Part shown: positions 23,168 to 35,398 of the stretch, one piece after another
How positions within the stretch are numbered: position 1 is the stretch's first letter
Layout of the letters: each line of letters starts with the position of its first letter
NCBI RefSeq assembly: GCF_000143415.4
Contig: NW_003314295.1
Coordinates: 682,019 to 746,018 of the forward strand
Direction: 5' to 3'
DNA length: 64,000 nucleotides
Source: Selaginella moellendorffii
Lineage: Eukaryota > Streptophyta > Lycopodiopsida > Selaginellales > Selaginellaceae
Program-made: the position numbers and the translations under genes
Notes under the pieces: generated by a model
What the model was told of the DNA's origin: nothing
What the model saw: only the letters and a program-made list of their open reading frames with translations
The model's database searches: none

Positions 23168-23716
23168 ATGCTGCGCCTCAGCATCCATGGCGCTCTGGCA
23201 GCAGCAGCGACAATCTCTTGTTTCTCTTGCTTGATCTGCGCAGCAGGAGTGGAGCGCGATGGATCCAGCACCACCAGGCTCCACTTCTTCATGCACGACA
23301 TGGTAAATCTCCAGAACCCAGCCAACGCCACCACCGCGCTCGTCGCCGGCCCAAAGAACAACCTCGCCACATTGGCATCGCTGGGATCCGTGATGGTGAT
23401 CGACGACAAGCTCACCGAGGGGCCATCCCCGGACTCGCCCCTCGTCGGCCGAGCACAGGGCTTCTACATGAGCGACTCGGCCTCCATCTCCAGCCTGGGC
23501 CTCTTCATCACATTCACGGCGGTGCTCAACAACGGGACCATCAGCTTGCACGGGCAGGACAATGTTCTGGACCGGGAGCGCGAGATCGCCGTCATCGGTG
23601 GCACCGGCGCGTTTAGATCCGCCGCGGGCTACGCGATCATCTCCACCAACAAGATGATCCCGCCGCTGTCTGTCATCCTCGATGTGCAGGTGTTCTTGAG
23701 GTTGCGGGCCTCGTAA
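23168..23716 (+). CDS. Dirigent-family protein
   Basis: 182 residues, single exon. A hydrophobic N-terminus (about residues 6-26, ending near CAAG) looks like a secretion signal. The rest is one dirigent domain: LHFFMHDM near residue 38, GRAQGFYMSDS near residue 99, a TFTAVLNNGTISLHGQD block, and REIAVIGGTGAFRSAAGYA near the end. Dirigent proteins form an eight-stranded beta barrel in the apoplast and steer phenoxy-radical coupling in lignan or lignin-like synthesis, without oxidising activity of their own. The substrate cannot be read from sequence. Length is normal for the family. The start is the first ATG after the TATA/GA leader. Confidence 0.93.
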   Translation: MLRLSIHGALAAAATISCFSCLICAAGVERDGSSTTRLHFFMHDMVNLQNPANATTALVAGPKNNLATLASLGSVMVIDDKLTEGPSPDSPLVGRAQGFYMSDSASISSLGLFITFTAVLNNGTISLHGQDNVLDREREIAVIGGTGAFRSAAGYAIISTNKMIPPLSVILDVQVFLRLRAS

Positions 23717-24461
23717 TTTCTTCTTTGCCAGGCTCGGGTAGTCAAGATCCTTGCCACCGTCAAAACGGAAAGGAAAAATAAAAAAAAGTTACTTTACAGC
23801 GTTCTCCAGTGTGAAGTCTTTGGAATCAAGACCACCTAACGTTGGATCTGTTTCTTCTCTTTGCAAGTTCACTACTTTCTACACGAGAAAGTCCTTGCCA
23901 CCATGGCCCACTAATTGGCCACTTCCATCTCCTCCGAGCATTGTATGGCTTCATTTTCTCAGCATTCAGTAGTAATCTAGGCAAAAGTGATTAACATTCA
24001 ATGCAGGTGTACCACTCTGAAATGACCTAAGGATGTTGTCAGCACGAACACAATCAGCGATGCAAATCAACCGACCAGTCTATCTTTAAAATCCTTCTCG
24101 TTATAAAGGAACGTGAAAGAAAAACGTTCCGTAAGCAACAGTCTTGGAGATCACCGAGGGAAAAAGAAGCGCCTCTTTCACCTGAAACATAGAGCCCAGA
24201 GCTATGCTGTAAATGTTTCGCGATTCCTACCTTGGACGCTGCGCAAATGCCATGCTCAAACTGTGTCATATAACAGCTTGTCCTCTGCACGAAAGTCATT
24301 GGTGTCAATTGCGATGTCACCTTTATAGAATCGTGGCCCACTCGATATGGATGTTTGATGTTTGTCTTGCAATGCCTTTCCAAAATGCGATCGGCCTGCC
24401 TTCCCAAATATAATTGCCATCCCGGGACCTCCGTCCAAATTCCCTCCTTTGCTTCCATTCG
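23717..24461. other. Spacer between dirigent and P450 genes
   Basis: Holds the 3' end of the dirigent transcript and the upstream region of the P450. Short frames on both strands (for example 24054-24458 minus) have no family signature. An AATATAATT-type AT patch near 24407 could serve the P450 promoter. Confidence 0.4.
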
Positions 24462-26028
24462 ATGGACCTTGTCACCGCTTTCATTGTGCTCCTCGCGATC
24501 TTGCTCCCGATTCTTCGAGGCCTTTTTCGGCGGTCGCGGTTACCACCATCACCATCTGTCGGACTACCACTAATCGGCCACCTCCATCTCCTGGGAAGAA
24601 TGCCTCACCAATCCCTCCAAGCACTGGCCAAGAAGCACGGCTCCATTCTCTTCCTGCGACTTGGGATTATCCCTGCTGTGGTGGTTTCTAGCGTTGATCT
24701 GGCAAAAGAAGTACTCAAGAATCAGGATTTGACATTTGCTTCCAGGCCTTACTTTCTTGTCGGAGAGGATGTTGGCTACCACTTCATGGGGATGTCCCTC
24801 GCAGGTTACGGTGATCACTGGAAGAAGTTGCGGAAACTCTACACTTTGGAGCTCTTCACCGCTAAAAGGATTGATTCTTTCCTCTCGCTGCGCTTGGAGG
24901 AGCTCTCTCACATGCTGTCAGCGGTGTTGTATGCACACGAAAAGAATCAGGCCGTAAACATGAGGAACCTCTTGACATGTTTTACCTTCAACACCATCAC
25001 CCGGATCTTGATGAACAAGAGGTACTTCCAGCACCAAGGAGAGGAGTTGCAAGGCATTGATTCCAGCGAAGCTAGTGTTTTCAAGGCCGTCTTGAGCGAG
25101 ATCACAGAGATCTCCCTGCAGTTTCACATCAGCGAGTTTGTTCCAGCCTATCTCAGGTGGATGGACTTGAGCGTTTATCACATGAGGAGGCTGCACGCTG
25201 ACCAGGACAAGTTTCTGCAAAAGATTGTCGATGAACATAAGTACGAGAAAAACAAATCCTCAAAGAAAGACTTCATAAACCTCATGCTAGAGCTTTTAAA
25301 TGGGGATCCCAAAGGCGACGACATGATCAAAGCTGCAATGACAGTAAGCCGAAGGCAATATTTTAGTCTCAAAACCAGGAACTTATTAAACTTACTTGCA
25401 GGAGCTTGTGTCAGCCGGAACAGAAACATCAGCAACTACTGTCGAGTGGACCTTCGGAGAGATCCTCCACCGTGCTCCACACGTCTTGACCAAAGCTCAT
25501 GAGGAGCTCGACTCCGTTGTTGGACGCTCCCGGATGGTGGACGAGGCCGATCTTCCACGCTTGCCTTATCTCCAAGCCATTATCAAGGAAGCATTTCGAC
25601 TCCATGTCCCTGTTCCACTGCTTGTGCCTCACATGTCGATGCACGAGGCCAGTCTAGATGGCTATCACGTTCCAAAAGGAGCCACGACCATCGTCAACGC
25701 TTACGCCATCGGACGAGATCCAGCACTGTGGGACAAGCCCCTCGAGTTTCGCCCGGAGAGATTCCTTGGCAGTTCCATGGACGTCAAAGGTCAGGATTTT
25801 GAGCTGCTTCCGTTCGGCTCCGGACGAAGAGCTTGTCCGGGAATGGGCCTCGGACTTAAAACTGTTCAGCTGGCTCTGGCAAACTTGATCCACGGCTTCG
25901 ACTGGAAAGCTAGCGGGCAGAATGCGCTCGAGGAAGCTGCTGGTGCCGTCATCTGGTTGAAGACGCCGCTTGAAGCAGTGGGTTCTCCTAGACTTCAAGT
26001 TGAGGTGCTCACCTCCTGTCATATTTGA
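24462..26028 (+). CDS. Cytochrome P450, A-type (CYP71 clan)
   Basis: Two exons, 24462-25343 and 25402-26028, with a 58-bp GT-AG intron at phase 0; 502 residues. N-terminal membrane anchor (about residues 3-20), then the proline hinge (LPPSPSVGLPLIG). I-helix AGTETS at 299-304, ExxR at 357-360 (EAFR), FRPERF at 410-415, and heme loop FGSGRRACPG with the axial Cys at 439. All hallmark residues are present, so a working ER-bound mono-oxygenase is expected; the substrate is unknown. I chose the second Met of the frame (24462), because the membrane anchor starts there and the paralogue at 43136-44706 starts alike. Exon 2 is very similar to exon 2 of that paralogue. It converges on the PPR gene at 26212. 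Confidence 0.95.
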
Positions 26029-26211
26029 TTTGATAAATTCAGATATCAACTACAATCAAAATGCTACCTGTTTACTTCGTCGTCATTTTGTGTTGAGTTG
26101 CGTACGTGCCGGAGATCAGCTGCACCGAATCGGGCAAAGTTACATGGAAGAGCCGAGGTTTTGCTGTTCTTCGCGGCATTCACGACAGAAAGCAGCTTGT
26201 ACGACCGTCTT

Positions 26212-28725
26212 CTAGCAATGTCGTCTCCTCGTCAGCTCCAAAACTTTCTTTTGCTCTTGCCACATCCCAGCACTGCCGTACAGATTCGCCATCAAAGAGT
26301 ATGCTGCCGGATGCTGAGTATCAGTCTCCAAAAACTTGTCAAACGCAACCTTCCCCATTTCCAGATCTTTCCACTTCAAGCAAGCGCCTAAGATGGTCGT
26401 CCAAGTAACGGCAGTTGCAGGAAAAGGCATTCTCTTCGCAGCTTCTGTAGCATCCTGTACCATATTAGCTCGTCCCAGCATGTCGATGAAACAATGATAG
26501 TGCTCGATCCCAGGTTGAATGCCAAACTCCCCAGATGCCATCCTTCGGAACAGCCTTTTTCCTTTCTCCACAAGACCAGCGCGGCTGCAGGCACTCAGGA
26601 CGCACAGCAATGCGACTCCATCGACACCACCATCTTCTTTGGCCACCATCTCCTGAAAAAACTGTAGAGCCTGCTCCGTATCACCAGCAGAACTGTATCC
26701 AGCCAAGAGAGCGCTCCAAGTCACCGAGTCCGTGTTCTTCATCGAATCGAAAGCTCGACGAGCTTTGCTGGTGCTGCCGCACTTCCCGTAGAAGTCCACT
26801 AGACCAGTAGCAACAAACTCTTCGTCCTCGAGTCCGTTCCTGCAAATCTCTGCGTAAATTGCTGTCCCTTCTTCAAGAGCCGCCAGCTCTCCACAGGCCA
26901 TGAGCAGAGCGACACAAGTCCGGCTGTTTGGCACAAACCGACCTTCCTCCCGCATTTGCTGGTACGCTGCAAGAGCCAGCTCCGCCTCACCATTCCCTGC
27001 ATAGCCTACGATCAGCCCATTCCAAGCCACTAAGTCGTGAAAGGTCATCTTCTCGAAAACTGCTCGCGCGCTGATCATGCTTCCACACTTTCCAAACATC
27101 TCCACCAGTGCGCTGGCAACGAACACATGCACATCGAATCCACCTTTCTTGGCCTGTGAGTATATATCCGTTGCCTTCTGTAGCCACTCTACTTTCACCA
27201 CCCTTCCGTTGATTCTCTCCCCTTCCACTTTTCCTGCTAGTCGACCACAAGCCATTGCTGCTGCTACAAAGGTGCCACCATTCGGTGTACAGCCTTCGCC
27301 TTGCATACGCTCAAACAGCTTCCAGGCCATCTCTGCGTCTCCGTTTACCAAGCACCCCAGAATGATAACATTCCACGAGACCACATCTCGTTGAGCCATC
27401 TGCTCGAAAACTCTGCGAGAGTCTTCCAGGCTCCCACACTTTGCATACATGTCCACCATCGTGTTCGCGACCCGTAAGTGCGAGCTGAATCCCTGCTTTG
27501 CAGCCTCTGTATGTAACTTTCTCCCAACTTCAAGCATGACCTGTTGGTTGTTCTGGTGCCCAGCAAGATTCCCACAAGCCACCATCACTGCAACGAAAGT
27601 ACGAGAATCTGGCAAGCAGCCTTCGTCCTTCATCCGCTCAAAAAGTTCCAAAGCCACTTCAGCCTCGTTACTCTCCGCATACCCCAAGATCAGCGCGGTC
27701 CAGGACACAACGTCGTGACGAGGCATGCTCTCAAAGACCGCAAAGGCATCCTTCAAGCTGCCACACTTGACGTACATGTCGATCAAGCTGCATGAAACGA
27801 ACAAGTTTGAGCAACAACCACTAGTTGAAGCCTGGACGTGTACCTCTTTTCCTCTCTCCATGCTTCCAGCCTTGACAAGCTTCCCGTTAAGTCTCTTCCC
27901 TTCTTCTTTGTCTGCCAAGTTACCACAAGCCATGAGCGCAGCGACAAAAGTTCGAGTATCTGCTTCCAGTTCCAGTGATGCCATGACAGAAAATAAATCC
28001 AACGCTAGCTCGCTCTCCCCGTTATCCACATATCCTTGTAGCAGTGCATTCCATGCTACAAGATCAGGTGACGGCATCTTGTCGAAGGCCATACGAGCGT
28101 CCACCATGCTGCCACACTTCGCGTACGTAGTAACGAGCATACTTCCAATGAAGACGTCCGAGCGATAGTTATTTGATAGAGCTTGAGAGTGAATCGCCAT
28201 TCCCTTCTGTAAGCATCCCATCTTCACAAGCTTCCCACCGACTTCCATGGCTTCTTCCTTTGTCGCCCAGCTGGAACAGGCCATCAGTGCAGGAAGATAC
28301 GTTCGAGCGTTTGGTTCGCTGCCTTCTCGTCTCATATCTTCAAAGAGCTGGAGAGCAACTTCACACTCTCCATTGACTGCGTAGCCAGCTATGAGCGTGT
28401 TCCACGATACGACACTGTGAACCGGCATCTGGTGAAACACCTTGTGAGCTTCCGGCATGTTCCCACATTTCGCATACATGTTCACCAATGAGTTCCCCAG
28501 TGATGTATTCCACGGAAAGAGGCCGCTCTTCAAAACAGTTGCATGAATTTCCTGGCCACCTTTTATGTCCTTCGAGCGGCCGCATGCTTTCAGGGCAGCC
28601 ATCAGACTGCAGGCATCCACTGCCACCTTCTGGTCTTCGGGAGCCTTCGCAAAAGGCAAGGAACTGGAACATCTTGATGATAGTTTTTGCTTGTAAACCC
28701 TCGTCCGACAGGTGAGCCGATACAT
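26212..28725 (-). CDS. PLS-class PPR protein ending at the E motif
   Basis: 837 residues, intronless. The N-terminus is rich in Arg, Lys and Ser, consistent with an organellar presequence. PPR motifs fill the rest, with repeated NMYAKCG- and VVSWNTLIAGY-like blocks. The C-terminus has the LEHYHC-like block and the E motif (about residues 755-835) but no DYW domain, so it would need a partner deaminase if it works in RNA editing. Three or four of the L motifs carry an extra 16-18-residue segment (consensus around NGKLVK) before the LERG..H part; the same is seen in the PPR gene at 48244-50598. It is convergent with the P450 (183 bp) and divergent from GH17 (340 bp between starts). Confidence 0.93.
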   Translation of the reverse strand: MYRLTCRTRVYKQKLSSRCSSSLPFAKAPEDQKVAVDACSLMAALKACGRSKDIKGGQEIHATVLKSGLFPWNTSLGNSLVNMYAKCGNMPEAHKVFHQMPVHSVVSWNTLIAGYAVNGECEVALQLFEDMRREGSEPNARTYLPALMACSSWATKEEAMEVGGKLVKMGCLQKGMAIHSQALSNNYRSDVFIGSMLVTTYAKCGSMVDARMAFDKMPSPDLVAWNALLQGYVDNGESELALDLFSVMASLELEADTRTFVAALMACGNLADKEEGKRLNGKLVKAGSMERGKEVHVQASTSGCCSNLFVSCSLIDMYVKCGSLKDAFAVFESMPRHDVVSWTALILGYAESNEAEVALELFERMKDEGCLPDSRTFVAVMVACGNLAGHQNNQQVMLEVGRKLHTEAAKQGFSSHLRVANTMVDMYAKCGSLEDSRRVFEQMAQRDVVSWNVIILGCLVNGDAEMAWKLFERMQGEGCTPNGGTFVAAAMACGRLAGKVEGERINGRVVKVEWLQKATDIYSQAKKGGFDVHVFVASALVEMFGKCGSMISARAVFEKMTFHDLVAWNGLIVGYAGNGEAELALAAYQQMREEGRFVPNSRTCVALLMACGELAALEEGTAIYAEICRNGLEDEEFVATGLVDFYGKCGSTSKARRAFDSMKNTDSVTWSALLAGYSSAGDTEQALQFFQEMVAKEDGGVDGVALLCVLSACSRAGLVEKGKRLFRRMASGEFGIQPGIEHYHCFIDMLGRANMVQDATEAAKRMPFPATAVTWTTILGACLKWKDLEMGKVAFDKFLETDTQHPAAYSLMANLYGSAGMWQEQKKVLELTRRRHC

Positions 28726-29065
28726 TAGAAGTCATCTTCAGGCTGCAGCTTAGGCCATCTGAAACATAAAGAGCTTAGGCACGGATCAATTTGACCCAGG
28801 CTTACAAAACGTACTGTGTTGTACTCGGGAAATAGTTCCTGGACGAACGTCTAAGGTAATCTTCGAACAATCTATTCGTTTTGAGAAGCTGAAAAGAGAG
28901 CAAACACATTAAAGCTAGCATGGATTCGCTGCCTAAATTTCTAAGTCACGCCAAGAGTATATACCTCTGCTGTTACTTTTGTTAATGCTCGCTAAGTGGA
29001 GGACCGTTGGGGGGCCGGGAGCTTCATATATGTTCGAGCACTTTCCCTCTCTCCGAGCAAGGAAA
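28726..29065. promoter_or_regulatory. Shared upstream region of divergent PPR and GH17 genes
   Basis: 340 bp between the two start codons. CATATATG near 29026 could be the TATA element of the GH17 gene. No clear TATA box on the PPR side. Confidence 0.35.
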
Positions 29066-30208
29066 ATGGCCGCCCCAAGGGAATGGATCCTCGCTCTCGT
29101 CCTGCTCATAATCGTCAATCTCTCCCTCAAAGGTATGAATCGAAAGAACGTACCACCTTGAGATTCTCTAAAGCGCTCCTCCATTCCAGCGTCCTCCACC
29201 AGCAGCATCGGCGTCAACTACGGAAGAATGAGCGATAATCTCCCATCCCCAGCCCAGGCAGCACAGCTCCTGATCCAGCACGGGATCACGAAGGTAAAGC
29301 TCTACGACGCTGATCCATCGGTGATCTCCGCCTTCGCCAGCACTGGAATCCAGATCGCCGTATCGATGTACAACGAAGTAATCTGGCAGCTGGCCTCGAG
29401 CCAAGAACAAGCCGATAGCTGGCTCGCCTCTGCGATTCTCCCTCACCTGGCGGCTAACGCAAGCATTGAGATGATCCTGCTCGGCAACGAGGTACTCACC
29501 CGCGCAGATCCAGCGCTGGCGCCCCAGCTCGTCCCGGCAATGCGAAATCTCCACAAAACCCTAGTCACCAGGGGCCTGGATTCCAGAATCAAGCTGACAA
29601 CGAGCCACGCGATGGACGTCCTGGATTTCTCGCGCTCTTTCCCGCCCTCGGCTGGTATATTCCGCCCCGGCATGGAGGAGACGATGAAGCCCCTCTTGGA
29701 CTTCCTGGCGGAGACCTCCTCCCCGTTCCTGATCGATGCTTACCCCTATTTCGCGTACAGGGACGACAAGGGGGAGCATATCGATCTGGAGTTTGCGCTT
29801 CTCGACCCCAACTCATCTGGGACCACGGATTGGATCACTGGATTGCACTACCCGACGATGCTCGACGCCCAGGTGGACACAATCTATGCCGCGATGGGCA
29901 GGCTGGGCTATGGCAACGGCGAGGTTCGTGTCATTGTTGGCGAGACTGGGTGGCCATCGGCAGGCGACGAGAGGAATTTCGGGGCTGGGATGGAGAATGC
30001 GAGGAAATTCGTGCAAAATCTCGTACGTAGGCAGCAGCAGGGACTAGGAACGCCATTGCATCCACAAGTTTCCATTGAATCATACATCTTTGCGCTGTTC
30101 AACGAGGATTTGAAGCAGGGGAGCACAGCAGAGCGCAACTTTGGCCTCTTCTATCCCAACATGACACAAGTGTATAGCGTAGAGTTTTCTTTAAACATGT
30201 TTAAATAA
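29066..30208 (+). CDS. GH17 glucan endo-1,3-beta-glucosidase
   Basis: Two exons, 29066-29132 and 29190-30208, with a 57-bp GT-AG intron at phase 1; 361 residues. The first exon codes a signal peptide (hydrophobic run at about residues 8-21) and the intron falls near the end of it. The mature part opens with IGVNYGR, the family's start block. The acid/base Glu is E123 (LLGNEVL) and the nucleophile E274 (VGETGWPSAG). It ends FGLFYPNM..VY, the normal end of the catalytic domain, with no X8/CBM43 domain and no GPI-type tail. Expected to act in the wall or apoplast on beta-1,3-glucan (callose or pathogen wall). The start is the ATG that gives a signal peptide; upstream in-frame Met codons would spoil it. 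Confidence 0.93.
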
Positions 30209-30593
30209 ACTGGTAATGAATATTCTTAATATATCCTTATAAAAGATAAACTGACTAAGATAAATAATATCATTTTAAAAATCTAATGAACTAGAATTAC
30301 AATAATATATAACACTGTTCAAAACATAAGACTAAGTTTTAATGTAGCTAATTTTTTGTAAAAGAAATTAGTTACCTTTTAATTTTTTCTCAGAAAATTT
30401 ATTTATTTTTCATTGATTTACAATTTCAAAATCAAGAATTGATTTTTAAAGTTTTAAAATTTCAATTTTCAAAATTTTTTACTCTACCTAACAACTAAAA
30501 CTTTTAATCTTTTACTTGTTATATACAGTGAAAAATAAATTGAAAATTAAAATGTTTTAACTTTTAAAACTAAAAGATTAAAAATTTTAGTTG
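30209..30593. other. AT-rich 3' flank
   Basis: Very AT-rich, with mixed AAAATTTT runs. Likely the 3' UTR of the GH17 gene at its left end. Nothing else seen. Confidence 0.5.
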
Positions 30594-31003
30594 TGTGAGG
30601 GCCAAATGTATGGCTACGATGCCGTATACTAATATTAGCGTAGTGGGATTTTGGTAGCCGTCAGATTGGTTTCAATCCAGACCACTTGCTCCTATATATA
30701 AGCTAAAGTTTTTGGGCTAATGGATATGCACATTTCTGTATTCCCTTTCCATATTCCATGCACTCACATTGATGGAAATGAGGGGCACCTTTGATTGTCC
30801 CTAGGGGGAGTGTTTGGATTTGGGATTTTAGTTTAAATTTAGCTTTTGCATCATTTAGATTTAGCATTTTCCATTTCCTTTCTTTTGTTTTTTCCTTTTA
30901 AGATTTTGGTTTAGATCTAGCTTTTTGCATTGTCTAGATCTACTATTTCTTTCCAGCTTTTTGTCATTTCTCTTCTTTTGCTCTTTCTTTTTTGTTCATC
31001 TTT

Positions 31004-31960
31004 ATGGCAGATCAGCAATGTCCTCCTTTGACTTTTAGAGTAGCAGTTGGTTCAATTGCTTAATGCTATGCGCTTGCAATTGACCAACCAAACTCAATTG
31101 ATGGCGGCATTCATGGCACGTGGTCCAACTTCTTCTGCTCTTGGTGCCAATCCTCGCGTTTGGCCGGAGTTCTTTCGTGGGAATCCTGGGGATGATGTGT
31201 ACCATTGGTTCGATCACTTCACAGTGATTGCCACATATCATTCTTAGGATGATGCTTGACGTTTGCGTGAGTTCCCTACGTGTCTCCAAGAGACGGCGTT
31301 GTAGTGGTACAATGGATTGAGCGCAGCCACTTGTGGGGATTGGAGTGTTCTTCCGGATGTTTTCAAACGCGCCTTTGGACATGTCGATGATTGTGATGAT
31401 GCTTTCCAACAATTGCATCGTCTTCGCCAAGGGCCATCAGAGTTAGTGATGCAACTTAGCGTTCGTTTCCGAAGTCTTTTGCTTCGTGCGAAGCCTAATA
31501 TGTCGGAGCGGATCAAGCTAGGAATGTTGTGGCCAACACTTCGTCAAGATCTTGTCGGACTTGTGCATGCACTTGCTCCTGCCACTCTTGACGATGCTCT
31601 TTGCTTGGCACAATGTTATGAGACGTCGCCTCTTCCACTTCTCGTTGCACGTTCTTCAGCTCCACTTCCTATGGGTGATGGTCCTGTTCCAATGGAGGTT
31701 GATGCTACTGCTACTCGAGTCCAAGGACAAGGGCGAGGACGTGGTCGTGGCCATGATGTTCGTTGCAGGGCGTGTGATGAAGTTAGTCATACTTATCAGT
31801 GTTGTTTGCGCTTTCCGAATTGGTGACCTCCATTTCCTGGGTGGAGACCTTGGCGTCAGCAACGTCCCCTTGGTGCTACTGCAGTGGAAGGTTTGGACAC
31901 CGAGGTGCATCCGGGAAATGAGGAGTCACACGAGTAATGGAGGGACCTTGCGCGAATAAG
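31004..31960 (+). pseudogene. Gag of the 5.0-kb Ty3/gypsy element (plus copy)
   Basis: Begins at ATG 31004 but shifts frame within 60 bp compared with the inverted copy. The gag core is readable: WPEFFRGNPGDDVYHWFDHF, then stops near 31246, then ..LPDVFKRAFG.. and ..RFRSLLLRA... A CX2CX4HX4C-like knuckle (CRACDEVSHTYQCC) follows an RG-rich stretch. At least three stops and one frameshift. Confidence 0.8.
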
Positions 31961-34900
31961 TTAATGACCCCTCCATCTTTCTTTCGGGAGTATCATCAAG
32001 GGGTTCCTTTGGCACCGATTCATCCAGTGTTTACTTTCCAAGCTCGTTTTTATAACAAAAGGTCTTCTATTATTCTCTCTGTGTTAGTTGATACAGGTTA
32101 GAGTTTATCTTCTATTGCTAGACCTGTTGCCACACGTTGTCGTCTACACTTGCGTCGTGCAGCGGATCTGGTTTTCATTCTTTATGGCAACGGCCGTACA
32201 CATGCATGTGCACAGGATGAGGCAGACCTAGTTGTGCGTGTGGGTGATCTCAAGCTTGAGTTGCAGTTATTGCAAGTGGTGCCGAGTCAAGCTTTTGACC
32301 TCATTTTTGGTATGGATTGGTTGCAGCACAATCATGCTAAGTGTGACTTTGAGGCTTCTCCCCCTTATCTCATACTTCCTTATGTTTCATCCATTCCTCT
32401 CACTTTTGTACCTCTTCGTCCCTTTACTTCTACCTTTGCTTCCATTACTTTTGTTCCCCCACTATTTCCTTCTGTGTTTCCATCTTGTTTTGCTCTTCCC
32501 TTTTCCGATCCCTCCGACGATCTTTGTGTTGTAGCGGTTGACTGGCTCATGAAGGAGTATTCTGATCTCTTTGAATTTGACCTATCGTCCGGGGCCAAGA
32601 TTGCCACACATCATCCGATTCCAACCGGGGATGCTCGTCCAATCAAGGTTCCTGTTCGTCATCAGTCACCCAAGGAGATCAAGGTTTTACGTGCAAACGT
32701 CAAGGAGATGTTGGAGAAGGGTGTTATTCGAAAGTCATGGAGTCCTTGGGCATGTGAACCTCATCTTGTGACGAAGCCTGATGGGAGTATTTATTTTTGC
32801 ATTGACTATTGTCTGTTAAATGAAGTGACGATCCCGGATGTGTACCCTCTTCCTCACACTGCTGATCTTTTGGATCGTCTGGGGCAAAGTCGTTGGTTCA
32901 TTGAGCTAAATCTTGGTTCTGGGTACTAGCAAGTACCGATGGCTGAAGAAGATATTCCTAAGACTGCTTTTTGTACACCATTTGGTTTGTACAAGTTCTT
33001 GGTGATGCCATTTGGTTTGAACAATGCTCCAACGACTTTCCAGCAGATGATGGACGAGGTTCTTTGCGATATACCAGAGGTGATTACTGACTTCATTAAT
33101 GATGTCTTGATCCACTCGGAGAGGACGTGGGAGGAGCACATTTGTGATGTTTGTAAAGTGTTAGATCGGCTACGTGATATTGGTTTAAAGCTGAAGCGGT
33201 CGAAGTGCGTGTTTGGGTCCAAAGACACAACTTATCTTGGGTACCGTATTTCTCGTGAGAGTTTGGAAGTTGATCTTGACAAACTTGTGGCTATTCTAAA
33301 GTTCCCTACTGCGAAGTGTGTGAATGATGTGCAACGCTTCTTGTTGGGCAACGTGCAGTATCTTGATTGTTTTGTGGATCATCTTTTTGATCACATTGCA
33401 CCATTGTGAGTGTTGTTGAAGTCATCAACATCATCTTTCATCTGGTCTCCAGATTGTGAGCGGGCGTTCAGGGATCTCAAAGAGCTGTTGACAACTCCTC
33501 TGGTTTTGGCATATCCTAACTACACTCGACCTTTTATTTTGCACGTGGATGCTTCTAACATTGGTCTTGGAGTTGTGTTGATGCAAGAGAGCTCGAGTGT
33601 GCCTGGTCAGTGCCATCCCATTGCGTATATATGCCGTACATTACAACTAGCGGAGATGAATTACTTCACGACAAAGAAGGAGTGTTTAGCAGTAATTTAG
33701 GGTTTCGAGAAACTTCATGCATATCTACATGGTTCTCGGACATTATTTGAAGGTGACCATGCTACTGTTACTTCATTATTGAAGCGGAAGAACCTAGTTG
33801 GTCATACTGCTTGATGGGCTTTGAAGCTTTAGATATATGATTTTGATGTGGTTCATTGCCCATGGAGTTCTATTACTGATGTTGATGCCCTTTTTCGAGC
33901 TCCTCTTCCTTTTGCACTCTCTTCTCATGTTTCTAATGAGCCTATTGTTCCAGCATTTGTAGATTTTCTAGACGAGAATTTTGTGTTAACAGTAGTTGCC
34001 GTACTTGACGTTTAGTGTCCACAAGGCGCAAAGAAAGATCTACCTTCTCTTGATGAGGTTTGCGAGGCTCAAAAGGTTGAGGCGTGGATTCGAAGGCTTC
34101 AAGATGGGTTTGAGAATCCTGCATCATTTGCTAATGACTTATCTTTTCGGCATTTACATTCTCAATATCACCTTGAAGACAACCTTCTTTATTTTGTGGG
34201 GACGGATCCTAATGATCATTTACGGCTGGTCGTGCCTTCTATCTTTATTCTCCGGTTTCTCCATGATTACCATGAATCTCCTATTCTAAGTGGGCATATA
34301 GGACATCGTCGTGTGACTGAGAAGCTGCGCAGGTCTTTTTATTGGCTAAAGATGCAACATGATATTATTCGGTATATGTGTAGCTACGTTTGGTGCCAAG
34401 CTTATAATACTCCCCCGCGTGCCGCAGAAAGATGGTTAGAGTCGATTGCAGTTTCCCGTCCGTTTGAGTTGGTGGCCTTTGATCTTATGGGACCTTTTCC
34501 ATGATTGACTGCTGGTAATGAGTATATTATTATTGTTTCTGATTACTTGACTTGTTGGGTGGAAGTTGGTGCTCTTGCTAACGCCTTTGCAACTGCTGTT
34601 GGATACTTCCTCCTCAATCAAGTGGTGTTCCAACATTCTTGTCCAAAGCGGATTCTTTCAGATAATGGTCCCGCATTTATGGCTGAGGCATTTTATGTTT
34701 TAATGTCTCGGTTGGAGATATGCCACACTTTTACTAATGCTTATCATCCACAGTCAGATGGTTTGGTGAAATGACTTATTCGGATGTTTAAAGGGATGAT
34801 CACGAAGTATGTGAATTTTCAGCATTCGGATTGGGATGGTTATTTACCTTCTCTTCGATATGCATATGTCACAGGGGTGTAGAGTTCTATTGGTGCTTCA

Positions 34901-35398
34901 CCATAAAAACTCCTATATGGTCATAATCCAATATTACCAACGGAGTTGGGTTTACCTTCGTGATTGCCACAAGCTACTGATGCTAGGTCATGGGATTAGT
35001 ATTTGACGAGCATTCTTTCACTTGTCTGAGCAGAGTCTGCTGAACACTTAGGCCGTGTACAAGTGGGACAACAACGGCGCTACAACTCCCATCATCGTTC
35101 ACCTACAGAGTACAAAGTGGATGACTTGGTGTTGGTCTATTTTCTGCATCTTACGGTACGTGGTTTATCTAAGGGGCTCTTTGCTCAGTGGAAAGGACCG
35201 TATCAAGTGTTGCGGCAAGTGAAACCATAAGTTTATGAAGTTCAGCATGACGTCCACAATCCTCTAGAGATTGTGCATGTGCAGCAGTTGAAACTCTTCA
35301 TACAAAGGGATCAAGAGCAGTTAATACCACCTAGAAATCGATTAATGCCTCCTCCTGATGTTCCTCTAGATCCTGGCCCATCTATAAAAGAACCCTAA
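31960..35398 (+). pseudogene. Pol of the 5.0-kb Ty3/gypsy element (plus copy)
   Basis: Order: protease (LVDTG followed by a stop near 32098), RT (KPDGSIYFCIDY, MPFGLNNAP), RNase H (HVDASNIGLGVVLMQ), HHCC zinc and integrase core (FDLMGPFP, SDNGPAFM), then a C-terminal tail with no chromodomain. The RT catalytic box reads FIND where the inverted copy has FIDD, so a metal-binding Asp is lost. Stops interrupt RT (32927), RNase H (33407, 33698), integrase (34502, 34772) and later parts. It cannot make a working polyprotein. Confidence 0.88.

Noticed and set aside
22887-23716. Minus-strand frames over the dirigent gene (23113-23415, 23165-23551)
   Set aside because: Shadows of a GC-rich single-exon gene with clear dirigent blocks on the plus strand.
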